DNA of 42,912 bases from Bacteroidia bacterium (GTDB lineage: Bacteria > Bacteroidota > Bacteroidia > UBA4408), in the NCBI GenBank assembly GCA_020845635.1, contig JADLFI010000041.1, positions 1 through 42,912 of the forward strand, read 5' to 3'. Position numbers and translations under genes: made by a program. Below, in pieces: positions 40,986 to 42,912 of the stretch. Numbering within the stretch: the first letter of the stretch is position 1; every line of letters starts with the position of its first letter. Below the pieces are notes generated by a model that ran no database searches, had not been told where the DNA came from, and saw nothing but the letters and a program-made list of their open reading frames with translations.

Positions 40986-41636
40986 ATGCCCCTATACAAA
41001 GTAGAAAAAACAAGTAATAATCTTATTATAGGTTTTTGGCATATTATAGAATCGGTAAACGATATGCTTCCCCAATGCAAATTAACACCTGTTGAAAGAA
41101 AAATTTTTGAAGGCATAAATCATGAAAAAATAAAAAAGCAATGGTTGGCAGTAAGGCTTTTAACTGCCCAAATATGTGGCGAGGACAAGAATTTATATTA
41201 TGATGAATATGGGAAACCTCATTGTTTGGGTGTTGAGGGGGTTTCCGTATCGCACTCAGGTGAGTATGCTGTTTTGGCGATACACCCCGAAGAGCAAATT
41301 GGAATTGATTTTGAACTCGTTTCGGACAATATTTTGAAAATAAAAAGTAAATTTATTGGCCAAGAGGAGGAAAAACAACTTGAAGCAGCACGATTAACAT
41401 TGGGAGATGCACTTTTTTATCATTTAATATGGAGCTTTAAAGAAGCAGTTTACAAACTGTACGGAAAAAAAAACATTATTTTTAAAGAAAATATACGTAT
41501 TCATTCCATTACCGAGAGCAACCCAATAAATATACAAGGCTTGTTAATTACTCCTCAAGGCGAAAATTTGATTGAAGGCAACCTTTCAATGGAAAATGGG
41601 TATGTTTTGTGCTATTGTTGGTATCGTAAAATATGA
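40986..41636 (+). CDS. 4'-Phosphopantetheinyl transferase superfamily protein
   Basis: This 216-residue enzyme is of the Sfp/AcpT-like class. It shows the conserved Mg-binding motif 'IGIDFEL' (Asp108, Glu110) and 'WSFKEAVYKLYGKK' (Trp149, Lys152, Glu153, Lys157). 'YGKPHCLGVEGVSVSHS' precedes them as usual. The enzyme transfers phosphopantetheine from CoA to carrier proteins. It is followed 52 bp later by the GGGP synthase gene, as often in Bacteroidota by my recollection. With fabD nearby, fatty-acid ACP is a plausible target, though it may serve another carrier protein. Confidence 0.9.
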   Translation: MPLYKVEKTSNNLIIGFWHIIESVNDMLPQCKLTPVERKIFEGINHEKIKKQWLAVRLLTAQICGEDKNLYYDEYGKPHCLGVEGVSVSHSGEYAVLAIHPEEQIGIDFELVSDNILKIKSKFIGQEEEKQLEAARLTLGDALFYHLIWSFKEAVYKLYGKKNIIFKENIRIHSITESNPINIQGLLITPQGENLIEGNLSMENGYVLCYCWYRKI

Positions 41637-41675
41637 GCTATGTATGATATATTTTTTCAATCGGTATTAATTAAT

Positions 41676-41683
41676 TATTTTTG
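41676..41683 (+). promoter_or_regulatory. Candidate -7 element directly upstream of GGGP synthase
   Basis: TATTTTTG fits TAnnTTTG and ends 5 nt before the ATG at 41689, so the transcript would be leaderless or nearly so. No clear -33 element is visible. Confidence 0.4.
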
Positions 41684-41688
41684 CCATA

Positions 41689-42423
41689 ATGAAACAAACT
41701 ATTTACTCAAAGATTACCGGAGCAGGCAAAAAGCTTTTTTGTGTGTTAATTGACCCTGACAAACATCAGTCGGATAGTATTAGGCAATTAACACAGCAAT
41801 TAAAACATACCAGTTTGGTTGATTTTATTTTGGTAGGTGGTAGTTTGTTACGAAAAAATAATTTTGAAAATATTATTACGCTTTTAAAAGCCGAAACAGA
41901 TATCCCGGTGGTTATTTTTCCGGGAAATACTATGCAAATTAGCAGTAAAGCTGATGCTATTTTGTTTCTATCCTTAATTTCAGGGCGTAATGCCGATATG
42001 CTTATTGGCAATCATGTCATTGCAGCACCAATAATAAAAGAGGCAGCCTTAGAAACGATTTCAACAGGTTACATGCTTATTGATGGAGGCCGTAGCACTA
42101 CCGTTCAATACATGAGCAATACAATACCTATACCTTCTAATAAGCCCGATATTGCAGCAGCTACAGCCCTGGCCGGGCAAATGTTAGGAATGCAAATGAT
42201 ATATATGGATGCAGGAAGTGGAGCAATTCAACCTATATCGTCAGGAATAATTGGAGCCGTAAAGCAGGAAATTAATATTCCGCTAATTGTAGGCGGTGGT
42301 ATAAAAGATGCCAAAAGTGTATCGCTGGCCTGCAAAGCCGGAGCCGATATTGTGGTTGTGGGGAATCTTTTTGAGGAAAAGCCCGAAATGGTAAGAGTAA
42401 TGGCCGATGCTATGCTGTATTAA
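41689..42423 (+). CDS. Geranylgeranylglyceryl/heptaprenylglyceryl phosphate synthase family
   Basis: This 244-residue TIM-barrel prenyltransferase joins a polyprenyl diphosphate to sn-glycerol 1-phosphate, the first step of archaeal ether-lipid synthesis. It has 'FCVLIDPDKHQ' (Asp22, Asp24; Mg binding), 'FILVGGS', 'PVVIFPGN', 'YMLIDGGRSTTVQYM', 'YMDAGSGA' and 'IPLIVGGGIKDAKS', the phosphate-binding end. Bacteroidota are among the few bacteria that carry this group II GGGPS. What product they make in vivo is not settled as far as I know. Together with dxr it draws on the isoprenoid pool. Confidence 0.93.
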   Translation: MKQTIYSKITGAGKKLFCVLIDPDKHQSDSIRQLTQQLKHTSLVDFILVGGSLLRKNNFENIITLLKAETDIPVVIFPGNTMQISSKADAILFLSLISGRNADMLIGNHVIAAPIIKEAALETISTGYMLIDGGRSTTVQYMSNTIPIPSNKPDIAAATALAGQMLGMQMIYMDAGSGAIQPISSGIIGAVKQEINIPLIVGGGIKDAKSVSLACKAGADIVVVGNLFEEKPEMVRVMADAMLY

Positions 42424-42456
42424 CAGTTACTATACTCCGTGTTTATTAATTTAATA

Positions 42457-42801
42457 TTACTTGTTAAGCAACAAATAAAGTAAAAAAACTGTTGGGATAA
42501 GATATACTACTATTGTTTGTGCTCCTGGATAATCTTTTGCCAATCTTTGTCCGAAAAATAAAAATATAAAAGTAAGAGCCGACAAAATAGCGCTAAACAA
42601 GGCTATGGTAATATCATGACTAAAAAACAATAATACCGAGCCTATTAAGGCACTTCCACCCGAAATAATTTCCATTACAGTAATAATTCCTAACATTATA
42701 GAAACCTGCCCTTTGAGGGGTGATTGGGCAAAATGACCATTTAACCAATTAAGATTTGATTTCCAATCGGTTATTTTATCAATTCCTCCTGACTTGTCCA
42801 C
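42457..42801 (-). CDS. Small DoxX-like membrane protein
   Basis: This 114-residue protein has about four membrane helices, with the pattern 'WLNGHFAQSPLKGQVSIMLGIITVMEIISG' and 'FFGQRLAKDYPGAQTIVVYLIPTVFLLYLL'. It resembles DoxX-family proteins of Bacteroidota ('FFGQRIAKDYxGA' is typical). The role is unknown; other DoxX proteins associate with redox enzymes or thiol stress. It converges with the GGGP synthase gene (33-bp gap) and is divergent from a probable gene at the right edge. Confidence 0.7.
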   Translation of the reverse strand: MDKSGGIDKITDWKSNLNWLNGHFAQSPLKGQVSIMLGIITVMEIISGGSALIGSVLLFFSHDITIALFSAILSALTFIFLFFGQRLAKDYPGAQTIVVYLIPTVFLLYLLLNK

Positions 42802-42852
42802 CTTATTTTTTTAAATTTTACAAATCATTACAATACAGTATATTATGATTTT

Positions 42853-42878
42853 CTTAGTGCTACATTTGTTGCACTAAG
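42853..42878. promoter_or_regulatory. Inverted repeat enclosing a -7 element
   Basis: CTTAGTGC (42853-42860) and GCACTAAG (42871-42878) flank TACATTTG (42861-42868), an exact TAnnTTTG match. This places a likely operator around the promoter core of the gene starting at 42888. Confidence 0.45.
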
Positions 42879-42887
42879 GTGTTCAAA

Positions 42888-42912
42888 ATGCTAAAATTTA
42901 GAGAAGTCAAAA
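42888..42912 (+). CDS. Start of a gene cut by the window edge (tentative)
   Basis: An ATG at 42888 opens a frame reading 'MLKFREVK' to the window end, and the promoter-like TACATTTG lies 20 nt upstream. Too little is visible to name it. Confidence 0.35.

Overview
The window looks like a chromosomal segment of a member of the Bacteroidota, probably an environmental Chitinophagales/Sphingobacteriales/Flavobacteriales-type organism; I cannot name the species. The reasons are an AT-rich genome, A-rich leaders without Shine-Dalgarno sites, repeated TAnnTTTG promoter -7 elements, three proteins with type IX secretion (T9SS) C-terminal domains, many short lipoproteins, and families that are mostly Bacteroidota-specific (DUF6029, Omp28-like, DUF5723, PorT-like barrels, GGGP synthase). 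I see no rRNA, tRNA or CRISPR.

Layout. 1-2.4 kb: three small lipoproteins and an exported Cys-rich rhodanese. 2.4-5.2 kb (minus): a GT-C-like membrane protein and a UMF1-type MFS transporter. 5.3-6.5 kb: a MerR regulator and a short phosphatidylserine decarboxylase. 6.6-11.5 kb: an envelope/thiol-redox block (TlpA-like thioredoxin, DUF6029 barrel, Omp28-like lipoprotein with CPNC, PorT-like barrel, UbiX, second TlpA-like thioredoxin). 12.0-19.2 kb (minus): a 2392-residue T9SS-type surface protein with its own terminator. 19.9-23.9 kb: M23 peptidase, dxr, rseP and a small hypothetical gene closed by a perfect 21-bp hairpin. 24.1-31.4 kb: a tightly packed run of lipoprotein, DUF5723 protein, kdsA, T9SS propeller protein, SDR oxidoreductase and class III aminotransferase. 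31.5-35.5 kb: GNAT acetyltransferase, a secreted protein made of three exact 40-residue repeats, and a T9SS subtilisin-like protease. 35.5-37.0 kb: a mobile-element scar. 37.0-42.8 kb: TerC, a TetR-like regulator, fabD, a WG-repeat protein, a phosphopantetheinyl transferase, GGGP synthase and a small DoxX-like membrane protein. A further gene probably begins at the right edge.

The most distinctive structure is at 35788-36844. An 803-bp internally deleted IS1634-family element has intact inverted ends and is flanked by 127-bp direct repeats that differ at one base and abut the element exactly. IS1634 is known for long, variable target duplications, and this looks like a Bacteroidota example in which the catalytic DDE core is gone. 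A 10-bp motif (TTAGTGCGGT) occurs three times in the element; two of the copies could form a stem-loop ending in a T8 run directly before the transposase ATG.

Functionally the window is dominated by envelope biogenesis: Kdo for LPS (kdsA), phospholipids (psd, fabD), isoprenoids (dxr), an archaeal-type ether-lipid enzyme (GGGPS), envelope stress/peptidoglycan (rseP, M23), periplasmic thiol redox, and surface display by T9SS. Most assignments rest on motifs read directly from the translations. Promoter and operator calls are pattern-based and weaker.
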